Shown: positions 1 to 6,432, numbered from the stretch's first letter. The stretch is 15,317 nucleotides of DNA from an uncultured Clostridia bacterium (GCA_947383645.1 CANDEH010000056.1:1-15317); one strand, 5' to 3'. Numbers and translations: made by a program. The notes: a model not told the origin generated them from the letters alone.

Positions 1-20
1 CCAATCACCCGCCCGCAGGC

Positions 21-122
21 GACAAATTTCGGCCATAGGCCAAAATTTGCTCCAACGCGTCAAAAATTCCCTTCGGAATTTTTGACACGTTGGAGCGCCC
101 CGCCGGAAACCGGCGGGGCGCT
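21..122. repeat. Triple-hairpin element, copy 1 (upstream of hxlB)
   Basis: Three consecutive inverted repeats are visible. Hairpin A pairs 23-34 with 38-49 around an ATA loop, with one mismatch. Hairpin B pairs 49-70 with 75-96 around CTTC, a 22-bp stem with one mismatch. Hairpin C pairs 94-106 with 110-122 around AAA and is a perfect 13 bp; it shares bases 94-96 with B, so B and C are partly exclusive. The element ends about 10 nt before the hxlB ribosome binding site. A similarly ordered trio lies at 6637-6746. It could be a dispersed repeat or a terminator/attenuator cluster for an upstream gene; it lacks a classic T tract after hairpin C. Confidence 0.75.
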
Positions 123-146
123 CTGCCCTGGAAAGGAGAAATTTTT

Positions 147-704
147 ATGGGAGATGCTAAAACCAACGCCCAGGCCATTGTGCAGGAACTGGCTGCCGCG
201 ATGGAGCGGATCGACAGCGGGGCCTGCGAGGGGCTGTGCGATGCGATTCTTGCCGCCAGGCGGGTGTTTCTGGCGGGGGCGGGCCGCTCGGGCCTGGCGG
301 TCCGCTCCTTCGCCATGCGATTGATGCACCTGGGGCTCACCGCCTACGTCTGCGGGGAGACCACCACCCCCGGCGCGGGAAGCGGGGACCTGCTTTTGAT
401 CGTCTCCGGCTCCGGGGAGACCGGGGGGCTCCCGGCGGCGGCGAAGAAAGCCAAATCCATGGGCTGCCGGGTGGCCCTGGTCACCGTCCGGCCTGAAAGC
501 GCCATCGGGGCGCTGGCGGACTGTATTGTACAAGTCCCCGCCCCCACCCCCAAGGCGGAGCACGGTTTCCGCTCCGTTCAGCCCATGGGGGCGCTGTTTG
601 AGCAGTCCTGCCTGGTGCTCTTAGACGCCGCGGTGATGCGCCTGATGGAGCGCATGGGCGTGGACGAGGCGGCCATGTACGCCCGCCACGCCAACCTGGA
701 GTAA
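147..704 (+). CDS. hxlB: 6-phospho-3-hexuloisomerase (SIS-domain sugar isomerase)
   Basis: Cytosolic aldose-ketose isomerase that converts D-arabino-3-hexulose 6-phosphate to fructose 6-phosphate, the second step of the ribulose-monophosphate (RuMP) pathway. The 185-residue product is full length for the family. It is a single SIS domain: GAGRSG at 44-49, GETTTP at 70-75, the phosphate-binding SGSGET at 87-92, the SVQPMGALFEQ stretch near 143-153 and the C-terminal RHANLE, all typical of PHI enzymes. The start at 147 is chosen because AAAGGAGA lies 7 nt upstream; an in-frame ATG at 90 would put coding sequence inside the triple hairpin. hxlA follows about 310 bp downstream on the same strand, which supports the assignment over a generic SIS protein. 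The usual gene order (hxlA first) is reversed here and the two genes are separated by a 160-bp repeat, so separate transcription is possible. Confidence 0.93.
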   Translation: MGDAKTNAQAIVQELAAAMERIDSGACEGLCDAILAARRVFLAGAGRSGLAVRSFAMRLMHLGLTAYVCGETTTPGAGSGDLLLIVSGSGETGGLPAAAKKAKSMGCRVALVTVRPESAIGALADCIVQVPAPTPKAEHGFRSVQPMGALFEQSCLVLLDAAVMRLMERMGVDEAAMYARHANLE

Positions 705-728
705 CTTCTTCTTCAAAGAAAAAGTTAC
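701..728 (+). terminator. Hairpin overlapping the hxlB stop codon
   Basis: A near-perfect palindrome (GTAACTT ... AAGTTAC, about 13-bp arms with one mismatch) includes the hxlB TAA stop at 702-704. It is A/T-rich and is followed by CAAAAAG rather than a T run, so it is a weak candidate for termination and may instead protect the 3' end. Confidence 0.35.
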
Positions 729-760
729 CAAAAAGAGCTCTAATTTCGCTCTATAATTAA

Positions 761-920
761 GAAGCTGTACCAATAGGCTCAACACACAACTTTGCGGCTA
801 AAATTGCCGCTAACTGCGTTAAAAAATCTTGAAATACACCAAGTATTTCTGCGATTTTTTGCCTTGTTATCTCCAATTTTATCCCGCAAATCTGTATGTT
901 TTACCTATTGGTACAGCTTC
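761..920 (+). repeat. 160-bp foldback (MITE-like) element, copy 1
   Basis: The element starts GAAGCTGTACCAATAGG and ends with its exact reverse complement, giving 17-bp terminal inverted repeats. Its inner halves also match each other as an imperfect inverted repeat centred near 840, so the whole unit can fold into one long hairpin. A second copy at 1961-2120 lies in opposite orientation and is about 94% identical (I count about 10 differences over 160 positions). TAA flanks copy 1 on both sides, consistent with a 3-bp target duplication. It encodes no transposase, so a non-autonomous element is the simplest reading. It separates hxlB from hxlA. Confidence 0.85.
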
Positions 921-1014
921 TAAGGAAGCACGGAATAAATCGACGTGCGCGGCTTGCCAGACAGATCTTTTGTATGCCGCACGGCAACGAAACTTTCTAT
1001 CAAAGGAGAACATC

Positions 1015-1665
1015 ATGAAGCTGCAATTGGCCCTGGATGTGCTGACGCTCCAGGACGCCCTGGCGCTGGCCCGGGCTGTGGAGGACTGCGTGGACCGGTT
1101 GGAGATGGGGACGCCCTTCCTGCTGGAGTACGGCATGGAGGCGGTGCGGCGGTTCCGCGCCGCCTTCCCGGAGAAGGAGATCTTGGCGGATACCAAGATC
1201 ATGGACGCCGGCGAGTTGGAGGCGGAGAGCGCTTTTCAGGCGGGGGCAGACCTGGTCACGGTTCTTGCCGCCACCGACCGCGACACGGTCCGGGGCTGCC
1301 TGAGGGCGGCCGGCCGGGCGGGAGGCCGCGTGGTGGCGGATTTGATCTGCATAGAGGATTTGGCCGGGACAGCGGCGGCGCTGGAGGAGATAGGCGTCCA
1401 CGGCCTGGCCGTCCACGTGGGGGTGGACCAGCAGGCCCGGGGGCGCACCCCCTTAGGGGATCTGCGGGCCCTCCGGGGCTGCGTACAGCGAGCGGAGATA
1501 TCGGTGGCCGGGGGCATCTCCCTTGCTGCCACTCCGGACTACTGCGCCCTGGGGCCCGACGTGCTGATCGTGGGCGGGGCCATCGCCAACGCCGCCGATC
1601 CCGCCGGCGAAGCGAGGGCTATCCGCCAGGTGATCGCCCGCTACAGCGGCGGCTATAGCCGATAA
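1015..1665 (+). CDS. hxlA: 3-hexulose-6-phosphate synthase
   Basis: Cytosolic Mg2+-dependent aldolase of the orotidine-monophosphate-decarboxylase superfamily. It condenses formaldehyde with ribulose 5-phosphate to D-arabino-3-hexulose 6-phosphate, or runs in reverse to make pentose phosphate. The 216-residue length is normal. Visible motifs are ALDV at 6-9 (D8), LEMGTP at 29-34, the superfamily DxKxxD motif as D59-K61-D64, HVGVDQQ at 134-140, VAGGIS at 164-169 and the phosphate-binding VGGAI near 186-190. The start at 1015 has AAAGGAGA just upstream; the longer in-frame ORF from 829 starts inside the foldback element and is rejected. The related UlaD/KGPDC decarboxylases share this fold, but the nearby hxlB favours HPS. 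The gene is bracketed by inverted foldback elements. In gut anaerobes the pair may serve pentose supply or formaldehyde removal; which one is inference. Confidence 0.92.
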   Translation: MKLQLALDVLTLQDALALARAVEDCVDRLEMGTPFLLEYGMEAVRRFRAAFPEKEILADTKIMDAGELEAESAFQAGADLVTVLAATDRDTVRGCLRAAGRAGGRVVADLICIEDLAGTAAALEEIGVHGLAVHVGVDQQARGRTPLGDLRALRGCVQRAEISVAGGISLAATPDYCALGPDVLIVGGAIANAADPAGEARAIRQVIARYSGGYSR

Positions 1666-1755
1666 ATTTGAGAAGCGGCAAAAAGGAGGCGGGAGGAACT
1701 GGTGTACCGTAATGTGGCGGACGCAGAGGAGCCGACGGCCGTCAACGACGACTGT

Positions 1756-1799
1756 CCGGCCGTTGGCGGCTCCGCCGCCTTACGGATGGGGCGTACCCC
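1756..1799 (-). repeat. 44-nt dispersed hairpin repeat, copy 1
   Basis: The reverse complement of this stretch matches 10454-10497 at 42 of 44 positions. Each copy is self-complementary: a GGCGGC/GCCGCC inner stem, an outer CCGT/ACGG stem, and a GGGGTACGCCCC near-palindrome beside them. The two copies lie 8.7 kb apart in opposite orientations and in non-coding sequence, which marks a dispersed structured repeat family. Confidence 0.75.
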
Positions 1800-1879
1800 T
1801 TGCAGGTACATCGATGCCGGGCCCCCTTTTATCCGCTGATTTTTGCCGGTTTTCATGTGCCTCGACTGTAAAACGGACA

Positions 1880-1921
1880 AACCGGGAGAGAAATCCCTGA
1901 AAGGGGACTTCTCTCCCGGTT
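1880..1921. terminator. Long GAAA-capped hairpin
   Basis: About 19 bp of near-perfect stem (AACCGGGAGAGAA ... TTCTCTCCCGGTT, one A-C mismatch and one G-U pair) close a GAAA loop at 1899-1902 when read on the + strand. It lies about 215 bp beyond the hxlA stop, so it could end hxlA transcription, or leftward transcription from ansA. There is no T tract on either side, so intrinsic termination is uncertain and a repeat or processing site is equally possible. Confidence 0.4.
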
Positions 1922-1960
1922 CCGGCTCTCCAGGGGACCCTCTCCCCCGCCCCGCTCCAA

Positions 1961-2120
1961 GAAGCTGTACCAATAGGTGAAACGTAAAGATTTGTGGGAT
2001 AAAATTGGAGATAACAGGGCAAAAAATCGCAGAAATACTCGGTGTATTTCAAGATTTTTTAACGCGGTTAGCGGCAATTTCAGCCGCAAAGATGTGTGTT
2101 GAGCCTACTGGTACAGCTTC
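1961..2120 (-). repeat. 160-bp foldback (MITE-like) element, copy 2
   Basis: This is the reverse-complement copy of 761-920 with the same terminal sequence GAAGCTGTAC/GTACAGCTTC. The left end has one change in the outermost repeat (CCTACTGG instead of CCTATTGG). Flanks are CAA and TAA, compatible with an eroded 3-bp duplication. Its last base, 2120, is also the final base of the ansA stop codon on the opposite strand, so the element is inserted exactly at the 3' end of that gene. Confidence 0.85.
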
Positions 2121-3130
2121 TAATGCTCCATGTCCGCTGTCAGAATGTCGCAGGCCACGGGGGTATAAAATCCCCGGCGGATCTGCTGGAAGTCGCCGCC
2201 CTGGGCCAGCAGCCACATCAGCTTGGTCACCACCGCCTCAATGGTCATATCACAGGCCTGGAGGAGATTGTAGCGGGCGGCGGCCCTGGCCCCCACCTCG
2301 TAGCGGGTCATATCGCTGCCCTCCAGCATCACCTGGGTGGCGATAACCACAATGCGCCCCTTCTCTGTCAGCGTCTTCAGCTTCTCCAAAAAGTTGCGCT
2401 GGTCCACAAAGGGCAGTCCGCCCACGCCGTAGCTCTCGATCACAATGGCGTCGTACCGGTCTCCCACGTAGTCCAGAATATCCGGCTCAATACCCGGAAT
2501 CAGCTTGAGGAGAAACACCTTGGGACGAAGGGCGTGATAGAACAGCGGCGGCCCCTCCTCCTGCGTGCGGCTGGTGTAGTGGACCACCCGCCGGCCGTCT
2601 ATGAAGGCCGCCACCGGGTAGTTGATGCTGGAAAAGGCGGCGTAGCTCTTGGACTTCATCTTCTTGGCCCTTCCGCCCAGAATCGCCTGCCCAGAAAACA
2701 CCAGAAATACCCCCGCCGCGTCCGTCTGACAGGCAAAGCGGAAGCTGTCCAGAAGGTTCTTCCGGGCGTCGGTAACCGGATCGGAGACAGGCCGCTGGGC
2801 GCCGGTGAGGATGATGGGCTTGCCGGGCCGCTGGATGAGGTAGGACAGGGCCGCGGCGGTATAGGCCATCGTATCGGTGCCGTGGGTAATCACAAAACCG
2901 TCGTACCGGTGGAAATTGGCTTCAACGGCCTCCACCATGAGCAGCCAGTGCTCCGGCTGAATGTTGGTGGAGTCGATATTGAGCAGCTGTATGGCGTCCA
3001 CCTCACAGAACTGGGCCGCCTCCGGCACGCTCTCCAGCAGCTCCTTCGGGGTGATGGACGGGGCCAGCCCCTCCGCCGTGGCCGTGGAGGCGATGGTTCC
3101 TCCGGTGGCAATCAGAAGCAGTCGTTTCAT
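2120..3130 (-). CDS. ansA: Type I L-asparaginase
   Basis: Cytosolic amidohydrolase that converts L-asparagine to aspartate and ammonia; no signal peptide is visible, which fits type I rather than the exported type II enzyme. The product is 336 residues, close to the usual 330-340. Motif 1 is ATGGTIAS at 8-15 with the nucleophile Thr12. The substrate-binding segment NIDSTN lies at 51-56. Motif 2 is HGTDTMAY at 83-90 with the Thr85-Asp86 pair, and the Lys of the catalytic triad is probably in GGRAKKMK at 152-159. GGAGGGA precedes the ATG at 3130. It lies downstream of the NCS1 permease on the same strand with a 118-bp gap, so they are probably co-transcribed and under the same GntR regulator. 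That context leaves open a related amide as the true substrate. The TAG stop uses one base of the adjacent foldback element. Confidence 0.9.
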   Translation of the reverse strand: MKRLLLIATGGTIASTATAEGLAPSITPKELLESVPEAAQFCEVDAIQLLNIDSTNIQPEHWLLMVEAVEANFHRYDGFVITHGTDTMAYTAAALSYLIQRPGKPIILTGAQRPVSDPVTDARKNLLDSFRFACQTDAAGVFLVFSGQAILGGRAKKMKSKSYAAFSSINYPVAAFIDGRRVVHYTSRTQEEGPPLFYHALRPKVFLLKLIPGIEPDILDYVGDRYDAIVIESYGVGGLPFVDQRNFLEKLKTLTEKGRIVVIATQVMLEGSDMTRYEVGARAAARYNLLQACDMTIEAVVTKLMWLLAQGGDFQQIRRGFYTPVACDILTADMEH

Positions 3131-3248
3131 GGTCGCTCCCTCCTATTCAGCGGTCAGGACAGAGAAAAGGCGAGCCGGACAGCTCGTCTCTTCTCCTCGC
3201 CTGCACAGCATACAGCCTTCCCCGGCTCAGAGCCGGCGCAGCGGAACG

Positions 3249-4688
3249 TTACCTGCCCAGTCCCGCGATCATGGCGTCGTCCAGCTTGGCGTCGGGGGTA
3301 AACTTATAGACCAGAATATAGACGATAAAGGACCCCAGCATCGCCGCCAGACCGGAGGGCAGGCCGAAGGGCAGCGGAATCACATACTGGAACAGGAATC
3401 CCAGCACCACGCCCACGGCGAAGGAGATGACGCCGGCCCAGCGGACGGCGGGATGGCTGTTCAGCAGCTTCAGATCGTACTTGTCCCGGCGCACCACGAA
3501 GTAGTCGGCCAGAATGGGGGCGCAGAGGGGCGGGGCCATGGAGCCCAGGACGTTGATGAAGTCGGCAAAGAACAGCTGGTAGAAGGCCAGGGAGCCCAGA
3601 ATCGTCCCCACGACGCCGCAGATGGCCACCAGCTTCTTCCGGCTGACATGGACGCCGAAGGCGTCCAGCGTGGGACCGGTGTACAGGGCGTTGCAGTAGA
3701 GCTCGCTGTTGTCGGTGGTCCACAGGGCGGTGGTCCACACGAACACGCCCAGAATCGCCGCCACAATGTTCACGCCCAACATCCAGATCACGTAGTTAAA
3801 CTCGTTGATATGGACCGCGCCGATGTAGCCCACGAAGTTCAAAATGGGGTTGGTGAAGATGAAGCAGGAGGCGGCGCACCAGAAGACGGCGGGGATATTC
3901 TTGTTGAAGCGGAACAGGTCCACGCCCATCACCGCGCCGGCAATCCAGCTGCCCACCACCACGGTGATGCCGTTGCCCAGACCCAGGCCGCCCAGGCTGC
4001 CGGCCTTGTTCAGGAAGGGGCCCACGCCGCCGGCCTGGACGATGAAAATCACGCCCACGCCCACAGCCACGATGAGGATCAGCGGCGCGCAGATATTGGC
4101 CACCTTCTCAATGGCGCCCATGCCCTTGATGGCCGTGATCGTAAAGATCACACCCCAGACAAAGCAGGCTAAAAAGACCTCCAGCGTGATGGGGGCGATG
4201 CCGGGCCTGCCGATCACCGCCGGGTCAAAGATGATGACGCCGCTGGGGTTGCCGATGAAGGCGCCCCAGATGTCGCCCACCATCCCCGCGATGCTGGCAA
4301 ACCAGCCCAGGGTCAGAAGTGCCATCACCACCATGGGGATGGCCATGCCCTTGCTGCCGTAGGAGTAGCGCGAGAGAAGGGACAGATTCAGGCCGGTCCT
4401 CTGCGCCGCAACGCCCAGAAAGGACGTAATGAAAAACAGCGCCCCCATGCCCAGGGCGATGGCGAGGAACGCCTGCATGGGCGGAAGCCCGGCGCTACCG
4501 CCGTAGCCCCCCAGGGTGCCGCCCACGATCAGCCCTGTCACCGCGTAGCCAAAGCCGATCCACACCATGATCTGGCTGCGGGTGGAGCGGCGCTTCTCCA
4601 TGGGCACGGCCTCCAGCATGAACTCCTCATCCTGGCCCGCCGCCTCGGCGGCGACTTTGTTGTCTCGGATATTCTCATTTTGCTTCAT
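3249..4688 (-). CDS. NCS1-family nucleobase/cation symporter (cytosine-permease type)
   Basis: Integral membrane transporter of the nucleobase:cation symporter-1 family, likely moving a purine, pyrimidine, hydantoin or ureide with Na+ or H+. The 479 residues match the family. A charged cytoplasmic N-terminus of about 38 residues is followed by around 12 hydrophobic helices. The first, IMVWIGFGYAVTGLIVGGTL, carries the glycine-rich TM1 pattern, and RTGLNLSLLSRYSYGSKG after TM2 resembles CodB/PucI proteins. The ATG at 4688 has AGGAGGTC upstream. A strong promoter and an operator-like site lie about 150 nt upstream. The gene is divergent from gntR and the creatininase-family gene, so it probably imports the substrate of that hydrolase. 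Substrate specificity cannot be read from sequence; cytosine is only one option. Confidence 0.88.
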   Translation of the reverse strand: MKQNENIRDNKVAAEAAGQDEEFMLEAVPMEKRRSTRSQIMVWIGFGYAVTGLIVGGTLGGYGGSAGLPPMQAFLAIALGMGALFFITSFLGVAAQRTGLNLSLLSRYSYGSKGMAIPMVVMALLTLGWFASIAGMVGDIWGAFIGNPSGVIIFDPAVIGRPGIAPITLEVFLACFVWGVIFTITAIKGMGAIEKVANICAPLILIVAVGVGVIFIVQAGGVGPFLNKAGSLGGLGLGNGITVVVGSWIAGAVMGVDLFRFNKNIPAVFWCAASCFIFTNPILNFVGYIGAVHINEFNYVIWMLGVNIVAAILGVFVWTTALWTTDNSELYCNALYTGPTLDAFGVHVSRKKLVAICGVVGTILGSLAFYQLFFADFINVLGSMAPPLCAPILADYFVVRRDKYDLKLLNSHPAVRWAGVISFAVGVVLGFLFQYVIPLPFGLPSGLAAMLGSFIVYILVYKFTPDAKLDDAMIAGLGR

Positions 4689-4818
4689 ATCTGACCTCCT
4701 ATTCTACTGTACACACTGGGACTGAAATTTTCTGCGCTCCCTGCGGGCGGGATGTTCCTGCCGCTGCGTCAGTCACCTCCATCCGCTCAGAATGTGCGGA
4801 GATACATCACGCCGCTTG

Positions 4819-4837
4819 TGATATATCAGCGATGTAC
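4819..4837. promoter_or_regulatory. Secondary GntR operator-like site at the permease start point
   Basis: This site contains the ten-base palindrome TGATATATCA, also the core of the 36-bp palindrome at 4930-4965. The match extends to GATATATCAGCGAT, which differs by one base from the corresponding 4944-4957. It overlaps the predicted transcription start of the permease promoter, so binding would block initiation. Regulator identity is inferred from the adjacent gntR gene. Confidence 0.6.
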
Positions 4838-4839
4838 CC

Positions 4840-4868
4840 AATATATCTTTTACACCTGCCCTTGTCAA
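4840..4868 (-). promoter_or_regulatory. Sigma-70-type promoter of the permease-ansA unit
   Basis: Read on the minus strand, TTGACA (4868-4863) and TATATT (4845-4840) are separated by exactly 17 bp. This is a consensus -35 and a near-consensus -10. Transcription would start near 4833, leaving a leader of about 145 nt before the permease ATG. The operator-like site at 4819-4837 lies at the start point, which suits repression. Confidence 0.8.
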
Positions 4869-4929
4869 GAGGTAGTATGATCTTTTGGTGAAGGTTCTAA
4901 ATCATCAAAAAAGAAATTGTTAATATTGC

Positions 4930-4965
4930 AGTATTGTATCACTGATATATCAGTGATACAATACT
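4930..4965. promoter_or_regulatory. 36-bp perfect palindromic operator
   Basis: Positions 4930-4965 form a perfect inverted repeat with no loop, centred between 4947 and 4948, with half-site AGTATTGTATCACTGATA. It lies 30 bp upstream of the gntR start codon in the divergent intergenic region. Such length suggests two overlapping or stacked dimer sites for the FCD-type regulator encoded next to it. Autoregulation is the natural inference. Confidence 0.8.
4934..4962 (+). promoter_or_regulatory. gntR promoter embedded in the palindrome
   Basis: TTGTAT (4934-4939) and TACAAT (4957-4962) are 17 bp apart. The -10 is one base off consensus and the -35 is weak. The two hexamers are essentially the mirror-image arms of the 36-bp palindrome, so operator and promoter are the same sequence and bound regulator would exclude RNA polymerase. 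Confidence 0.6.
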
Positions 4966-4994
4966 TGTACAACTGATGCAAAGGGGAGGCAGCT

Positions 4995-5636
4995 ATGGAG
5001 CAGGCCGGCAAAAAACGAACATCCATCACAAATGCCATCGTGGACGCGCTGCGCAACGATATCAACAACTGTACCTATGCCTCCGGCCAGTTCATTACGG
5101 AGGGGGAGATCTCCGAGCGGTTCCATGTCAGCAAAACCCCCGCCCGGGAGGCGCTGAACTTCCTCTGTCAGGAGGGGCTGCTGGACAAGATTCCCCGCAA
5201 GGGCTACCTGATTAGGCGTCTCTCCTTCTCCGAGCTGCAAAGTCTTTTCCAGTTCCGCCGCATCCTGGAGCGGGCCGCGGTGGAGCTGGCCATCCGTTTC
5301 GCCTCAGACGGGGAGCTGGCGCCGGTAGAGGCGCTGGCCCGCCAGCGGCTGAACGTGGACGACGAGGATTTTTACAACCGCTACAATGACATCAACGTCC
5401 GCTTCCACCTGTCCATCGCCCAGCTGTCCAAGAATCCCTACCTGGTGTCGGCGCTGCGGAATGTCCTGAACCAGCTGCGCCGGGACCTGGTTATAGACGT
5501 GCGCGCCAATCTGGAGAAGTCCCTGGACGGCCACCTCATTATTGTAGAGGCCATCAAGAAGCGGGATCTGGATCAGGCCCTGCGCATCTCGGACGACCAG
5601 ATTGAGATGGTGGAAAAACGCCTCTACCTGCGGTGA
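4995..5636 (+). CDS. GntR-family transcriptional regulator, FCD subfamily
   Basis: DNA-binding repressor or activator, 213 residues, typical of the FadR/FCD group. An N-terminal winged helix-turn-helix spans about 8-75; the recognition region is EGEISERFHVSKTPAREALN followed by the wing sequence IPRKGYLI. The C-terminal helical FCD ligand-binding domain spans about 80-210. It shows the NxxFH motif (NVRFHLSIA) and a second histidine in DGHLIIVEAI, metal or ligand contacts in this family. The third histidine usually found in the last helix is not evident; that position reads DDQIEMVEKRL. The start at 4995 has GGGGAGG 6 nt upstream. The creatininase-family gene follows after 49 bp, so they probably form an operon. 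The regulator likely senses the substrate or product of that enzyme and controls both divergent units. Confidence 0.92.
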   Translation: MEQAGKKRTSITNAIVDALRNDINNCTYASGQFITEGEISERFHVSKTPAREALNFLCQEGLLDKIPRKGYLIRRLSFSELQSLFQFRRILERAAVELAIRFASDGELAPVEALARQRLNVDDEDFYNRYNDINVRFHLSIAQLSKNPYLVSALRNVLNQLRRDLVIDVRANLEKSLDGHLIIVEAIKKRDLDQALRISDDQIEMVEKRLYLR

Positions 5637-5685
5637 GCTGCCGCAGCTGCTCTACAAAAATTATAAGAAAAGGAAGTGTGCAGAC

Positions 5686-6432
5686 ATGGCAAACAACGAA
5701 CTGTGGAAAATGACCGCGCATCAGGTGAAGGAGGGAAACTTCACCAAGGCCATTCTGGCCATCGGCTCCTGCGAGGCCCACGGCCAGCATGTGGCGGAGG
5801 GGTGCGACACGCTGGTGGCCTACAAGCTCTCCAAACAGATCGCCGACCAGGTGCCCGGGATGCTGGTGCTGCCGCCGGTGATGGTGGGCTACAGCGCCCA
5901 CTACGACAGCTTCCCCTTCTCCCTGACGCTGAGCTACGACACCACCACCCAGGTGATCTACGACATTGTGGAGTCGGTGATCCGCAACGGCATCAAGTGC
6001 ATCTTCCTGATGAACGGTCACGACGGCAACATCGCCCCCATCGAGATCGCCTCCCGGAAGCTGAAGGAGGTCTACCCGGACGTGCAGATCGCGGCCCTGA
6101 CCCAGTGGTGGGTCACCGCCGGCAACCTGCTGCCCAAGGACACCTTTGAGGTCTGGGGCGGTCTGGGACATGCCGGCGAAGGAGAGACCTCCATCGCCTA
6201 CCACCTGTTCCCGGAGTGGTGCGAGCCGGAGCTGGCCACCAGCGTGGTGCCCGATCTGCCCAACGAGATAGAGATTAAGTGGGACTTCTCCGAGCTCACC
6301 GACACCGCCCAGACCGGCGACGCCACTAAGGCCACCGCCGAGAAGGGACGGATGATGAACGACGCCATCGTTTCCTACGTGGTCAAGGCGCTGAAGGAGC
6401 TGGACGAAAAGGGTTGGACGTATAAAAAATAA
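5686..6432 (+). CDS. Creatininase-family amidohydrolase
   Basis: Metal-dependent hydrolase of the creatinine amidohydrolase family, 248 residues, cytosolic. Metal-binding residues are visible: E30 and H32 in GSCEAHGQH, D41 in EGCDT, H112 in NGHDGN, and E165/E167 in GHAGEGETS. The family includes creatininase, a formylaminopyrimidine deformylase, the mycofactocin peptidase MftE and a cyclitol-ring hydrolase, so the exact reaction is open. In classical creatininase the metal-binding glutamate sits in NGHYEN; here that position is glycine (NGHDGN), which argues against true creatininase. AAGGAAG lies upstream of the ATG at 5686; the in-frame ATG at 5602 would overlap gntR and is rejected. It sits in a gntR-led operon divergent from a permease and asparaginase, implying intracellular hydrolysis of an imported amide, lactam or ureide. 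Confidence 0.85.
   Translation: MANNELWKMTAHQVKEGNFTKAILAIGSCEAHGQHVAEGCDTLVAYKLSKQIADQVPGMLVLPPVMVGYSAHYDSFPFSLTLSYDTTTQVIYDIVESVIRNGIKCIFLMNGHDGNIAPIEIASRKLKEVYPDVQIAALTQWWVTAGNLLPKDTFEVWGGLGHAGEGETSIAYHLFPEWCEPELATSVVPDLPNEIEIKWDFSELTDTAQTGDATKATAEKGRMMNDAIVSYVVKALKELDEKGWTYKK

Larger units (their letters stand above)
1666..1960. other. Gene-free gap after hxlA
   Basis: No convincing gene is present in this stretch between hxlA and the second foldback element. It holds a 44-nt dispersed hairpin repeat (1756-1799) and a long GAAA-capped hairpin (1880-1921). A 45-codon reading frame beginning with GTG at 1702 has an AGGAGG-like sequence upstream, but it runs straight through the dispersed repeat and is probably not a gene. 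Confidence 0.6.

Noticed and set aside
829..1014. N-terminal extension of hxlA from an upstream ATG
   Set aside because: It would begin inside the foldback element and add residues not found in HPS proteins; the ATG at 1015 has a good ribosome binding site and begins at the conserved LQLALD strand.
1702..1839. 45-codon reading frame from GTG after hxlA, with an AGGAGG-like upstream sequence
   Set aside because: It passes through the 44-nt dispersed hairpin repeat, has no recognisable family, and the same repeat occurs in non-coding sequence at 10454-10497.
3222..3236. CCGGCTCAGAGCCGG hairpin between the permease and ansA as a terminator
   Set aside because: A short stem with no T tract; with the common regulatory context, read-through into ansA is more likely.
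2096..4172. Long + strand reading frames opposite ansA and the permease
   Set aside because: They are antisense shadows in GC-rich DNA with low-complexity His/Gly/Arg-rich translations; the minus-strand proteins carry clear family motifs.
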